NCBI GenBank assembly: GCA_946566415.1
Contig: CAMNWW010000100.1
Location: 1 to 7,603 of the forward strand
Direction: 5' to 3'
Source of the DNA: an uncultured Lachnospiraceae bacterium
GTDB lineage: Bacteria > Bacillota > Clostridia > Lachnospirales > Lachnospiraceae
Length of the DNA: 7,603 nt
The notes beneath the pieces were generated by a model. That model was not told the origin of the DNA. It did no database searches and was given only the letters and a program-made list of their open reading frames with translations. This document shows positions 1 through 6,416 of the stretch, in pieces (the stretch's first letter is position 1; each line of letters begins with the position of its first letter). The position numbers were made by a program, and so were the translations under genes.

Positions 1-2062
1 CGATAACGCCATTTTCCGGCTTGCCACGGCACAGGAAGCAGAGCTGGAGGACTATCTTTTTAGACGACCGGTTTTTGGAGGGTCTGTTTTTTACTTCCTC
101 CTTAACCGGTTCTTCTGTCTCGGGTTCCTTGATATCCGGTTCCTCTGCCTCGGATTCCTTGATGTCCGGCTCCTTGATGTCCGGCTCTTTGGTATCCGGC
201 TCCTCCGTCGCGGGTTTTTGCTCCATACCAGGCTCCACGCGTTTTATATAGCTAAAACCATATGCCGAGATAAAAAGCTCTGACATCTGTACCGGGTTTC
301 CTGTAAACAGATCCACATAATCTGCTTTTACGGCGTCAACGCGCACAGTTTTGTCAAATTCACTGAAATTGAAGACGCCCAGGAGTGTCTCTCCTTCGTA
401 GTATCTCCCGATACCGAGGACACTGTTATCGCCTGCCCACATGGTCCAGGTATCTGCCCCGGTCATAAATGCTTTTTCTTTTCTACGCACTTTCTCTAGC
501 TTATCCAGACTCCAGAATACTTTCGCTTCAACGGAATTTGCATCCTCGATCTTCTCCGCCAGCTCCCAGCGCATTGCTCCCCTATGGATATATCGTGAAT
601 CATCCGCTTTCTGTGGATCTTCCTTATAAGAATAATCGTTGACCTGTCCGATTTCGTCTCCGCTGTAGAGCACCGGGATTCCCGACTGCATGAACATATA
701 GGCATGGAGCATCACATCCAAACGGATTGCTCTTTCCATCGCTTCTCCGTTCTGCTCAAAACCTGCTTTTTCAATTCCGCACATGGATGCCGTCGTCCCA
801 CAGAAACGGGCGTCCCCTGTGGCCGGATCTGCATTGTAAAGGACTCCCCTGCTGTTGCTTCCCCCGGCATAGCCCTGGAAATAATCATTCAGGTACTGCT
901 TATGAGAGCGTTCCCCTATTCCATCGCGCATTAGCGTCCCGTAATCCAGCCCCCATCCGATATCGTCATGGCACCGGAGATAATTCAGGAACACATAGTC
1001 TTTCGGAAGACTGCTGATAATATTGAGCTGCTGTTTCAAAAGGCGCACATCCCTTGTCGCAACTGTATGCCATGTAGTCGCCATCGTCGTCACATTGTAG
1101 AGCATATGGCACTCCGGCTTTTCTACGGTTCCAAAGTAGGGAACTACCTTTTCAGGCTCCATGACTACCTCGCCCAGAAGAAGAACACCTGGGCACACAA
1201 TTTCAGATATCATACGCATCATACGCACGATAGTGTGAACCTGCGGAAGATTCCTGCACTGGGTATTCAGCTCCTTCCAGATATACGGGACGGCGTCTAT
1301 ACGAATGATGTCGATTCCCCGATTGGCAAGATAAAGGAAATTATACATCATTTCATTAAAGACACGGGGATTCTTATAATTCAGATCCCATTGATACGGA
1401 TAAAACGAAGTCATGACAAAATGTCCCGCATCCGGAAGCCATGTAAAATTCCCGGGCGCTGTGGTCGGGAATACCTGCGGCACCGTCCTCTCATACATCT
1501 CCGGTATTGAAGCGTTATCAAAGAAAAAGTACCGGCTCATATACTCGCCTTCACCCTGGCGCGCCCGCCTGGCCCACTCATGCTCCTCCGAAGTATGGTT
1601 CATCACAAAATCCATACAGACATTAATTTGTTTCTTATGGCACGCCGCCGTCAGACTTTCCAAATCTTCCATAGAGCCAAGATTTTCCTGCACTTTCCGA
1701 AAATCGGACACGGCGTACCCGCCGTCCGACCTCCCCTTTGGCGTCTCAAGAAACGGCATCAGATGAATATAGTTCACATTGCTCTTTTCTATATAATCCA
1801 GGCGCTTTTCAACCCCCTTCATATTTCCCGCAAAATTGTCAATATAGAACATCATGCCCAGCATATCGTTCCTCTTATACCAATTTGGATCTTCCTCCCG
1901 GCGCAGATCCGACGCCTTTAGATCAGCATTTCTCTCCTCGTAGAAACGGTACATAGAATCACAGAGCTCGGCAAACATGGAGTCATTCCCATATAATTCC
2001 ATGAAAAGCCATTTTAGCTCGTCAAAATGTTTCTCGAAACGTTTTTTGTAATTGTTTTCCAT
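1..2062 (-). CDS. GH13 glycoside hydrolase, amylosucrase-like (partial: C-terminus beyond left edge)
   Basis: Amylosucrases split sucrose, release fructose and add the glucosyl unit to an alpha-1,4-glucan. The frame is open for 687 codons from an ATG at 2062 to the window edge with no stop. Seen in order: an N-terminal helical region (about 1-65); an SDGGYAV motif with D113; region I DFVMNH (D151, H156); region II DIIRIDAV with R254 and the predicted nucleophile D256; LLLGEVV with the predicted acid/base E298; RCHDDIGW with H365 and the stabilising D366; then PVLYSGDEIG, DDSRYIHRG and a beta-rich domain C ending near 608. From memory of the Neisseria polysaccharea enzyme, these match H187, R284, D286, E328, H392 and D393, and D113 matches D144 of the subsite -1 pocket. 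No signal peptide is seen, so a cytoplasmic enzyme is likely. Residues 620-687 are an acidic repeat plus a basic tail, unusual for the family. The gene starts 35 nt after truA and may share its transcript. Sucrose hydrolase or another GH13 transferase remains possible. Confidence 0.88.
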   Translation of the reverse strand, partial: MENNYKKRFEKHFDELKWLFMELYGNDSMFAELCDSMYRFYEERNADLKASDLRREEDPNWYKRNDMLGMMFYIDNFAGNMKGVEKRLDYIEKSNVNYIHLMPFLETPKGRSDGGYAVSDFRKVQENLGSMEDLESLTAACHKKQINVCMDFVMNHTSEEHEWARRARQGEGEYMSRYFFFDNASIPEMYERTVPQVFPTTAPGNFTWLPDAGHFVMTSFYPYQWDLNYKNPRVFNEMMYNFLYLANRGIDIIRIDAVPYIWKELNTQCRNLPQVHTIVRMMRMISEIVCPGVLLLGEVVMEPEKVVPYFGTVEKPECHMLYNVTTMATTWHTVATRDVRLLKQQLNIISSLPKDYVFLNYLRCHDDIGWGLDYGTLMRDGIGERSHKQYLNDYFQGYAGGSNSRGVLYNADPATGDARFCGTTASMCGIEKAGFEQNGEAMERAIRLDVMLHAYMFMQSGIPVLYSGDEIGQVNDYSYKEDPQKADDSRYIHRGAMRWELAEKIEDANSVEAKVFWSLDKLEKVRRKEKAFMTGADTWTMWAGDNSVLGIGRYYEGETLLGVFNFSEFDKTVRVDAVKADYVDLFTGNPVQMSELFISAYGFSYIKRVEPGMEQKPATEEPDTKEPDIKEPDIKESEAEEPDIKEPETEEPVKEEVKNRPSKNRSSKKIVLQLCFLCRGKPENGVI
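98..202 (-). repeat. Seven imperfect 15-nt coding repeats (EPDIK type) in the GH13 tail
   Basis: Residues 621-655 of the GH13 protein read as consecutive pentapeptides: EPDTK, EPDIK, EPDIK, ESEAE, EPDIK, EPETE, EPVKE. At DNA level the core unit is GAGCCGGACATCAAG, with third-position changes between copies. The period is a multiple of three, so copy number can change without breaking the frame. The composition (Glu, Pro, Asp, Lys) predicts a disordered, highly charged linker or tail. A Lys/Arg/Ser-rich segment follows at about 656-669. Confidence 0.85.
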
Positions 2063-2097
2063 TCTCACACCTCACACCTTTTATAGTTTCTTTTAAA
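2063..2097 (-). promoter_or_regulatory. truA-GH13 spacer with ribosome binding site in a 7-bp tandem repeat
   Basis: The 35-nt spacer holds a perfect tandem duplication of GTGTGAG (2064-2077). The junction creates GAGGTG (2068-2073), a plausible Shine-Dalgarno site 5 nt before the GH13 ATG; a second candidate, AAGGTGTG (2073-2080), lies 10 nt before it. This supports the start at 2062. I see no hairpin followed by a T-run, so read-through from truA is likely. A TATAAA is present but has no -35 box at proper spacing. Confidence 0.6.
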
Positions 2098-2841
2098 TCA
2101 ATCATTTTCATATTCAATCCCCACCAGGAACAATCCCTGCGGCGGAGCGGTCACCGCCTCCCGAGTCCTCTCTTTCCCTTCCAGAAGGCTTAAGACCTTC
2201 TCCGGCTCATAGAATCCCCGGCCCACACGAATCAAGACTCCGGCAATGATACGCACCATATTATAGAGAAACCCGTTCCCGCTTACCCGGATCACAATCT
2301 CTTTGTCTTTCTGTTCAATGTTCAGCTCCGTAATCGTGCGTACTGTCGTTTTTGCGTTAGTCCGTATGCAGCAAAAGGATGCAAAATCATGTTCTCCCAG
2401 GAGGTACGCCGCGCCTTCCCGCATTTTCTCCACATCCAGATCGAAACCGACAAAGCAGTGATACAACCGCTCTGTGGGCATCGGTACTTTCGTATTGATG
2501 ATACGGTATTCATAGGTCTTCCGGCTGTTCTGGTATCTGGGGTGCCAGTCTAAAGGAACCTCCTCTGAATTTACCACCGCAATATCTCTTGGCAGACGCT
2601 GGTTCAGCGCATAAGAAAACCGCTCTGCCGGTATACGGCTCCGGGTGTCAAAAACCGCCACATTTCCCAACGCATGTACGCCGGAATCTGTCCGGCTGGC
2701 GCCGAGCACCCGTATCTCTTCACCTGTCAGAGTACTGACGGCGCGGTTCAGAGCCGCCTCAATCGTGATTCCGTTAGGCTGTATCTGCCATCCACAATAA
2801 TTTGTCCCGTCATAGGCCACAGTCAACTTGATTCTTCTCAT
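2098..2841 (-). CDS. truA: tRNA pseudouridine(38-40) synthase TruA
   Basis: TruA converts uridines 38, 39 and 40 in the anticodon stem-loop of many tRNAs to pseudouridine in the cytoplasm. The protein has 247 residues, the usual family length. It opens with the typical KLTVAYDGTNYCGWQ strand. The active-site motif GASRTDSGVHALG places the catalytic aspartate at D52. Other expected blocks are RKTYEYRI with Y110 (108-113), HDFASFC (151-157), GNGFLYNMVRIIAG (188-201) and a C-terminal APPQGLFLVG (232-241). The ATG at 2841 is 18 nt after the ecfT stop, with a GGGG-containing site upstream. Placement directly behind ecfT is a classic Firmicute arrangement. The ribosomal genes rplM and rpsI that often follow are absent here. 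Confidence 0.97.
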   Translation of the reverse strand: MRRIKLTVAYDGTNYCGWQIQPNGITIEAALNRAVSTLTGEEIRVLGASRTDSGVHALGNVAVFDTRSRIPAERFSYALNQRLPRDIAVVNSEEVPLDWHPRYQNSRKTYEYRIINTKVPMPTERLYHCFVGFDLDVEKMREGAAYLLGEHDFASFCCIRTNAKTTVRTITELNIEQKDKEIVIRVSGNGFLYNMVRIIAGVLIRVGRGFYEPEKVLSLLEGKERTREAVTAPPQGLFLVGIEYEND

Positions 2842-2859
2842 CCTGTTCTACCCCGCCGA

Positions 2860-3684
2860 TCAGAATATCCAGACATGGAAGGGAAGATATCTCCCTGCGC
2901 TAAACGCCGCTATCATATAGACTGCCATGACCGCATATGCGATATAATCCCTTCTATTGTAAATAAGAGGTTTCATCTTTGTCCGCCCCGCCCCGCCCCG
3001 GTAACATCTGGCTTCCATTGCCATCGCCAGATCGTTCGCCCGGCGGAATGCCGACACAAAAAGCGGCACCAGGATCGGCACCATCGCTTTAGCCTTCTGT
3101 ATGATATTGCCGCTCTCAAGGTCCGCCCCCCTTGCCGTCTGGGCTTTCATGATCTTATCCGTCTCCTCCAGAAGGATTGGAATGAACCTAAGGGCGATCG
3201 ACATAATCATAGAAATCTCATGCACTGGAACCTTGATACGATTCAAAGGATTCAGCATCTTTTCCAGTCCGTCCGTCAGAGCATTCGGCGTTGTCGTGAG
3301 GGTCATCAAAGACGCGCCCGTAATCAGGAAAATGAGCCGTATCGTCATGTACACCGCCGTGCGAAGCCCCTGTTCGGTCACCTTAAAGCGCCAGAATGTA
3401 AAAAGAATTTCTCCGCCCGGCGTAAGGAAAAGGTTAAACAGCACTGTGATCAAAAGAAGCACGATAATGGGCTTAAGCCCCCGCATAATATATTTAAAAG
3501 GAACCTTCGCGAGCCTGACGCACACTGCCAAAAATACCGCCGCAAATACATATCCGGCCAGATTCTTAAAAGTAAACAGAGAAATCAGATACAGAAGCGT
3601 ACATATGATCTTTACCCGTGGGTCAAGCATATGGATTTTGCTGGCCGCCGGATAATATTGTCCTATCGTGATATCCCGAATCAT
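2860..3684 (-). CDS. ecfT: ECF transporter transmembrane scaffold EcfT
   Basis: EcfT is the integral membrane subunit that links the two ATPases to exchangeable S components in energy-coupling factor transporters for vitamins and metals. The protein has 274 residues, normal for the family. Hydrophobic segments lie at about 26-57, 70-88, 108-130 and 246-264; amphipathic coupling helices lie between the third and last. The two coupling motifs that dock into the ATPases are visible: TARGADLESG with A184-R185-G186, and AMEARCYRGG with A225-R226-C227. The second uses cysteine at the third position, a variant I regard as tolerated. The start codon overlaps the ecfA2 stop in ATGA (3681-3684), implying translational coupling. 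A strong AAGGAGA lies 7 nt upstream, inside ecfA2. Confidence 0.96.
   Translation of the reverse strand: MIRDITIGQYYPAASKIHMLDPRVKIICTLLYLISLFTFKNLAGYVFAAVFLAVCVRLAKVPFKYIMRGLKPIIVLLLITVLFNLFLTPGGEILFTFWRFKVTEQGLRTAVYMTIRLIFLITGASLMTLTTTPNALTDGLEKMLNPLNRIKVPVHEISMIMSIALRFIPILLEETDKIMKAQTARGADLESGNIIQKAKAMVPILVPLFVSAFRRANDLAMAMEARCYRGGAGRTKMKPLIYNRRDYIAYAVMAVYMIAAFSAGRYLPFHVWIF
2983..2999 (-). other. Short G-run tract (possible two-layer G-quadruplex) in ecfT
   Basis: On the coding strand three runs of four G and one run of two G are separated by single C residues. The tract encodes the Arg-Gly-Gly-Ala-Gly-Arg stretch immediately after the second ATPase-coupling motif of EcfT (residues 229-234). 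The pattern would allow a two-tetrad quadruplex with one-base loops in DNA or mRNA, but it may simply reflect codon choice for Gly, Ala and Arg. Confidence 0.3.
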
Positions 3685-4541
3685 TCTTCCTTCTCCTTCT
3701 TAAGCGCCGCCATGATCTCGTATGCCGCCTCCTCTATGAGAGTTGCGTCAGTAAATACCGGAAGCCCTCTCTCTTTTAATTCATGCATGATATAGACCGC
3801 CTGGGGCGCGGCGAGTCCTACGCTCTCCAGCTCTTTATAATGAGAAAACACCTCTTTCGGTGTATCATCGAACAGTACCTCTCCCTGGTTCATAACAATG
3901 ATACGTTCCACATAACGGGCGATGTCTTCCATACTGTGAGATACCAGGATGACCGTCATATCGCTCTCTCGGTGGAGAAATGCGATCTGGTCGAGGATCT
4001 CGTCCCTTCCTTTCGGGTCAAGGCCCGCCGTCGGTTCATCCAGTACCAGCACTTTCGGATGCATCGCAAGCACGCCCGCGATCGCCGCACGCCTCTTCTG
4101 TCCTCCCGACAGCTCGAAGGGCGACTGAGCGTAATACTTTTCTTTCAGCCCTACCATTTCCAGCGCTTCTCTCGCCCTCTTTTCACACTCCTTTGGTGAA
4201 AATCCCTGGTTCCTGGGTCCAAAACAGACGTCGGTGAGGACGTCCGCCTCGAAGAGCTGATGCTCCGGGTACTGGAATACCAGCCCCACCTGGTTCCTCA
4301 GCTCTTTCAAAGGATAGTCCTTCTCATAAATATTTTTATCATTATAATATATGGCGCCTTCTGTGGCTTTTATCAGCCCGTTGAGGTGCTGGATAAGGGT
4401 CGATTTTCCCGAACCGGTATGGCCGATCACTCCAACGAACTGCCCCTGGGGTATTTCCAGCGACACATCTTTCAGCGCTTGTTTTTGATACGCGGTTCCC
4501 TCACTGTATACATATCCTACGTGCTCTAATCTTATCGACAT
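3681..4541 (-). CDS. ecfA2: ECF transporter ATP-binding protein EcfA2
   Basis: This is one of the two non-identical ATPases that hydrolyse ATP on the cytoplasmic face of EcfT to power uptake through S components. It has 286 residues. ABC motifs in order are Walker A GHTGSGKST (40-48), the Q-loop FQYPEHQLFE (89-98), signature LSGGQKRRAA (144-153), Walker B VLVLDEP with catalytic E169, D-loop GLDP (173-176) and the H-loop histidine H202 in SHSMED. The YPEHQLF segment after the Q-loop is characteristic of EcfA2 rather than EcfA1. The family C-terminal extension is present (about 230-286). The ATG at 4541 lies inside the end of ecfA1, overlapping it by 10 nt; the upstream Shine-Dalgarno match is weak, so re-initiation after ecfA1 is plausible. 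Its last codons (KKEKEE) also form the ecfT ribosome binding site. Confidence 0.96.
   Translation of the reverse strand: MSIRLEHVGYVYSEGTAYQKQALKDVSLEIPQGQFVGVIGHTGSGKSTLIQHLNGLIKATEGAIYYNDKNIYEKDYPLKELRNQVGLVFQYPEHQLFEADVLTDVCFGPRNQGFSPKECEKRAREALEMVGLKEKYYAQSPFELSGGQKRRAAIAGVLAMHPKVLVLDEPTAGLDPKGRDEILDQIAFLHRESDMTVILVSHSMEDIARYVERIIVMNQGEVLFDDTPKEVFSHYKELESVGLAAPQAVYIMHELKERGLPVFTDATLIEEAAYEIMAALKKEKEE
3692..3698 (-). promoter_or_regulatory. ecfT ribosome binding site inside the ecfA2 3' end
   Basis: AAGGAGA sits 7 nt before the ecfT ATG at 3684 and is read at the same time as Lys/Glu codons of the EcfA2 C-terminus. It fixes the ecfT start and allows independent loading of ribosomes as well as coupling through the ATGA overlap. 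Confidence 0.8.
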
Positions 4542-5377
4542 AATGCGTTCACCAACTCTTCTTTTTTCAGGATGCCCGCCGGAACATCCAGCCCTCTTTT
4601 CCTGAGCTCATCTGCCAAAAGTGTGACCTGCGGTACGTCCAGACGATATCTTTTTAATTCTTCCACCTGTGAGAAGATTTCCCGCGGCGTTCCCTGCATC
4701 ACGATATGTCCATGATCCATGACGATCACGTGATCTGCGTCTACTACTTCTTCCATATAATGTGTGATCAAAATAACCGTTATGTTCTCCTTCTGCCTAA
4801 GCTCTGCCACACTTTTCAGTACCTCTTTCCTCCCGTTTGGATCCAACATCGCAGTAGGCTCGTCCAGCACGATGCATTTCGGGCGCATCGCGAGTACGCC
4901 CGCGATCGCCACCCGCTGCTTCTGCCCTCCGGAGAGCTTGTTGGGGGAATGATGGCGGTACGATATCATCCCCACCGATCTTAAGCTTTCCTCCACCCGT
5001 TCCCATATTTCTTCCGTTGGGACTCCCAAATTCTCCGGTCCGAATCCTACGTCTTCCTCAACGACCGCCGCAATGATCTGATTATCCGGATTCTGGAAAA
5101 CCATGCCTGCGCTTTGACGGATATCCCATATGTGTTCCTCCCTGGAAGTATCTTTCCCATCCACCCACATAGAACCGTCCGTCGGAACCAGAATCGCATT
5201 CATATGTTTCGCCAAAGTAGATTTACCGGAACCGTTATGCCCCAGAATGGCGATAAAATCGCCCGGCTTTATATCCAGATCCACCTCGTCGACCGCCCGG
5301 CTCGTGCTTATAACGTTCCCTTCCTCGTCACGCTTTTCATATTCAAAAATCAGCTTGTCTGCTTTTATCATTTCCAT
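4532..5377 (-). CDS. ecfA1: ECF transporter ATP-binding protein EcfA1
   Basis: This is the partner ATPase of EcfA2 in the ECF module, 281 residues from the chosen start. Motifs in order are Walker A GHNGSGKST (46-54), the Q-loop FQNPDNQ (94-100), signature LSGGQKQR (148-155), Walker B CIVLDEPT with E173 (168-175), D-loop MLDP (177-180) and the H-loop histidine H206 in THYMEE. NPDNQ after the Q-loop glutamine is the usual EcfA1 form. The frame extends upstream to a TTG at 5410, but the ATG at 5377 is preferred: it has GGGGAG 6 nt upstream and begins MEMIKADKL, matching the usual N-terminus. A further ATG at 5371 is possible but worse spaced. It is the first gene of the ecfA1-ecfA2-ecfT-truA block, behind its own promoter. 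The long segment at 14-27 between the first two strands (KRDEEGN) is common in clostridial EcfA1. Confidence 0.96.
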   Translation of the reverse strand: MEMIKADKLIFEYEKRDEEGNVISTSRAVDEVDLDIKPGDFIAILGHNGSGKSTLAKHMNAILVPTDGSMWVDGKDTSREEHIWDIRQSAGMVFQNPDNQIIAAVVEEDVGFGPENLGVPTEEIWERVEESLRSVGMISYRHHSPNKLSGGQKQRVAIAGVLAMRPKCIVLDEPTAMLDPNGRKEVLKSVAELRQKENITVILITHYMEEVVDADHVIVMDHGHIVMQGTPREIFSQVEELKRYRLDVPQVTLLADELRKRGLDVPAGILKKEELVNALCR

Positions 5378-5383
5378 ATAGAT

Positions 5384-5389
5384 CTCCCC
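5384..5389 (-). promoter_or_regulatory. ecfA1 ribosome binding site
   Basis: GGGGAG lies 6 nt before the ATG at 5377. It is the reason for choosing that start over the upstream TTG at 5410, which would place this site inside the coding region. Confidence 0.75.
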
Positions 5390-5424
5390 GCACCGTTCCC
5401 TCGTGCGCAATCAATTTTATGCAA

Positions 5425-5453
5425 AGTATACGCTCAACAATAAAAAAAGTCAA
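5425..5453 (-). promoter_or_regulatory. SigA-type promoter for the ecfA1-ecfA2-ecfT-truA operon
   Basis: A -35 box TTGACT (5448-5453) and a -10 box TATACT (5425-5430) are separated by exactly 17 nt, each matching five of six consensus bases. The spacer is T-rich next to the -35 box. Transcription would start near 5418, giving a leader of roughly 40 nt before the ecfA1 ATG. That is too short for a known vitamin riboswitch, and no operator-like inverted repeat is apparent, which suggests largely constitutive expression. Confidence 0.82.
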
Positions 5454-5477
5454 TCGCCATTTTACCACGTTTTTTTG

Positions 5478-6392
5478 TTAAGCGTTAAGCCAGTCGGTCG
5501 CGCCGACGCACGCCGCTGCCCTGCCCCCGCATTCATTGGCAAATGCAGCGCACTCTCTAAGATTCTTTCCCTCCAAGAGCGCGTATAAGAATCCTGCCAC
5601 GAAGCTGTCCCCTGCTCCCGTCGTGTCGATACACGATACATTTTCCTGCGGCAAAACCTGGTATTCTTCTTCCCTGTTCTTCACCAGGCATCCGGCAGCG
5701 CCGCACTTAATAACCACATTCTTCACACCCGTCTCCAGGATTGCTTCCGCCGCCTCGGGCGCCGTCCCTTTTCCTGTAAGGAGCATCGCCTCCTCTTCAT
5801 TGGGGAACAAATAATCCAGAAAAGCGAACGCCGGAGCCATCTCTTCTATCGTCTCATTGTTTTTACATTTAGTCATATCCGCGCAGAGGATTTTTCCTTG
5901 CCTTTTCGCCTGCGCGAACAGTATACAGAGTTCTTCTGTCTTAATCCTGGGAAATACAAAAATACTGGCAAAGCACACGATCTTAGCCGGCTTGGGGAAC
6001 GGAAGATGGATATCGGAAAGGGTAAGGCTCCTCAGGCTTCCCCGGGGATTGGTGAGGAAATTCCGTTTTCCTCCCTCTTCCACCAGAACCACGTTGATCC
6101 CTGTCGTCAGTTTTTTGCGCACACAGTCGTCCGGTATCTCGATTCCCTCTTCCTTTATATGTTTCTGAAGGAATTTTCCTGCCTCGTCATCCCCCAGAAC
6201 TGTTTCCAGCCGCACACATTTTCCCAGGCGCGCGAGGATCGTCGCCTCGTTCAGCGCATCCGCGCCCACGGACATTCGTATATCCTCTGCCGGATGTGAC
6301 CCTGTCTGAAATACCTCGGCGCTTACCGGATACACTAGGATGTCGACGATCGCCGCCCCGACGACGACGATCTCTGTTCTTTTATCTCCCAT
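5478..6392 (-). CDS. PfkB-family carbohydrate/nucleoside kinase, substrate unknown
   Basis: Members of this ribokinase-like family transfer phosphate from ATP to a sugar or nucleoside hydroxyl in the cytoplasm. The protein has 304 residues, the normal length. Seen in order: an N-terminal strand with VVGAAIVDILV (10-20, D17 expected to contact substrate); a first-signature region SVGADALNEATILARLG (41-57); the LFPNEEEA segment (195-202) typical of the Mg/phosphate site; and the second signature DTTGAGDSFVAGF (256-268) with the anion hole and predicted catalytic base D262. In the first signature the usual Gly-Gly pair reads Gly43-Ala44, followed by the conserved N48. An AAGGAGG site sits 9 nt before the ATG at 6392. 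It follows the membrane protein gene by 24 nt, so the two are probably co-transcribed. Ribokinase, fructokinase and adenosine kinase are all possible; the sequence does not decide. Confidence 0.92.
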   Translation of the reverse strand: MGDKRTEIVVVGAAIVDILVYPVSAEVFQTGSHPAEDIRMSVGADALNEATILARLGKCVRLETVLGDDEAGKFLQKHIKEEGIEIPDDCVRKKLTTGINVVLVEEGGKRNFLTNPRGSLRSLTLSDIHLPFPKPAKIVCFASIFVFPRIKTEELCILFAQAKRQGKILCADMTKCKNNETIEEMAPAFAFLDYLFPNEEEAMLLTGKGTAPEAAEAILETGVKNVVIKCGAAGCLVKNREEEYQVLPQENVSCIDTTGAGDSFVAGFLYALLEGKNLRECAAFANECGGRAAACVGATDWLNA

Positions 6393-6401
6393 TTCTCCCT
6401 T

Positions 6402-6408
6402 CCTCCTT
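6402..6408 (-). promoter_or_regulatory. PfkB kinase ribosome binding site
   Basis: A perfect AAGGAGG lies 9 nt before the ATG at 6392, within the 24-nt gap after the upstream gene. It supports this start and efficient translation. Confidence 0.85.
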
Positions 6409-6416
6409 CACTACAC

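Noticed and set aside
98..202. CRISPR-like or regulatory repeat
   Set aside because: The units are contiguous, 15 nt long, in frame and encode a pentapeptide; there are no spacers.
968..1510. Plus-strand open frame opposite the GH13 gene
   Set aside because: The minus strand here encodes the GH13 catalytic motifs, so this is a shadow frame.
2081..2110. Separate promoter for the GH13 gene around a TATAAA
   Set aside because: The candidate -35 boxes lie about 10 or 26 nt away, outside the workable spacing range.
2674..3795. Long plus-strand open frame (373 codons) opposite truA and ecfT
   Set aside because: It lies wholly antisense to two well-supported conserved genes, has low-complexity His/Arg/Pro-rich composition and matches no family I know.
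5378..5410. Extension of EcfA1 to an upstream TTG
   Set aside because: It would place the GGGGAG ribosome binding site inside the gene and begins only about 8 nt from the predicted transcript start; the ATG at 5377 fits family N-termini.
5378..5477. Riboswitch upstream of the ECF genes
   Set aside because: The predicted leader is only about 40 nt with no paired-stem architecture; group II ECF modules are usually not riboswitch-controlled, the S components are.
5454..5482. Terminator after the PfkB kinase
   Set aside because: On the minus strand I find no GC-rich stem followed by a T-run; the A/T runs form no convincing hairpin.
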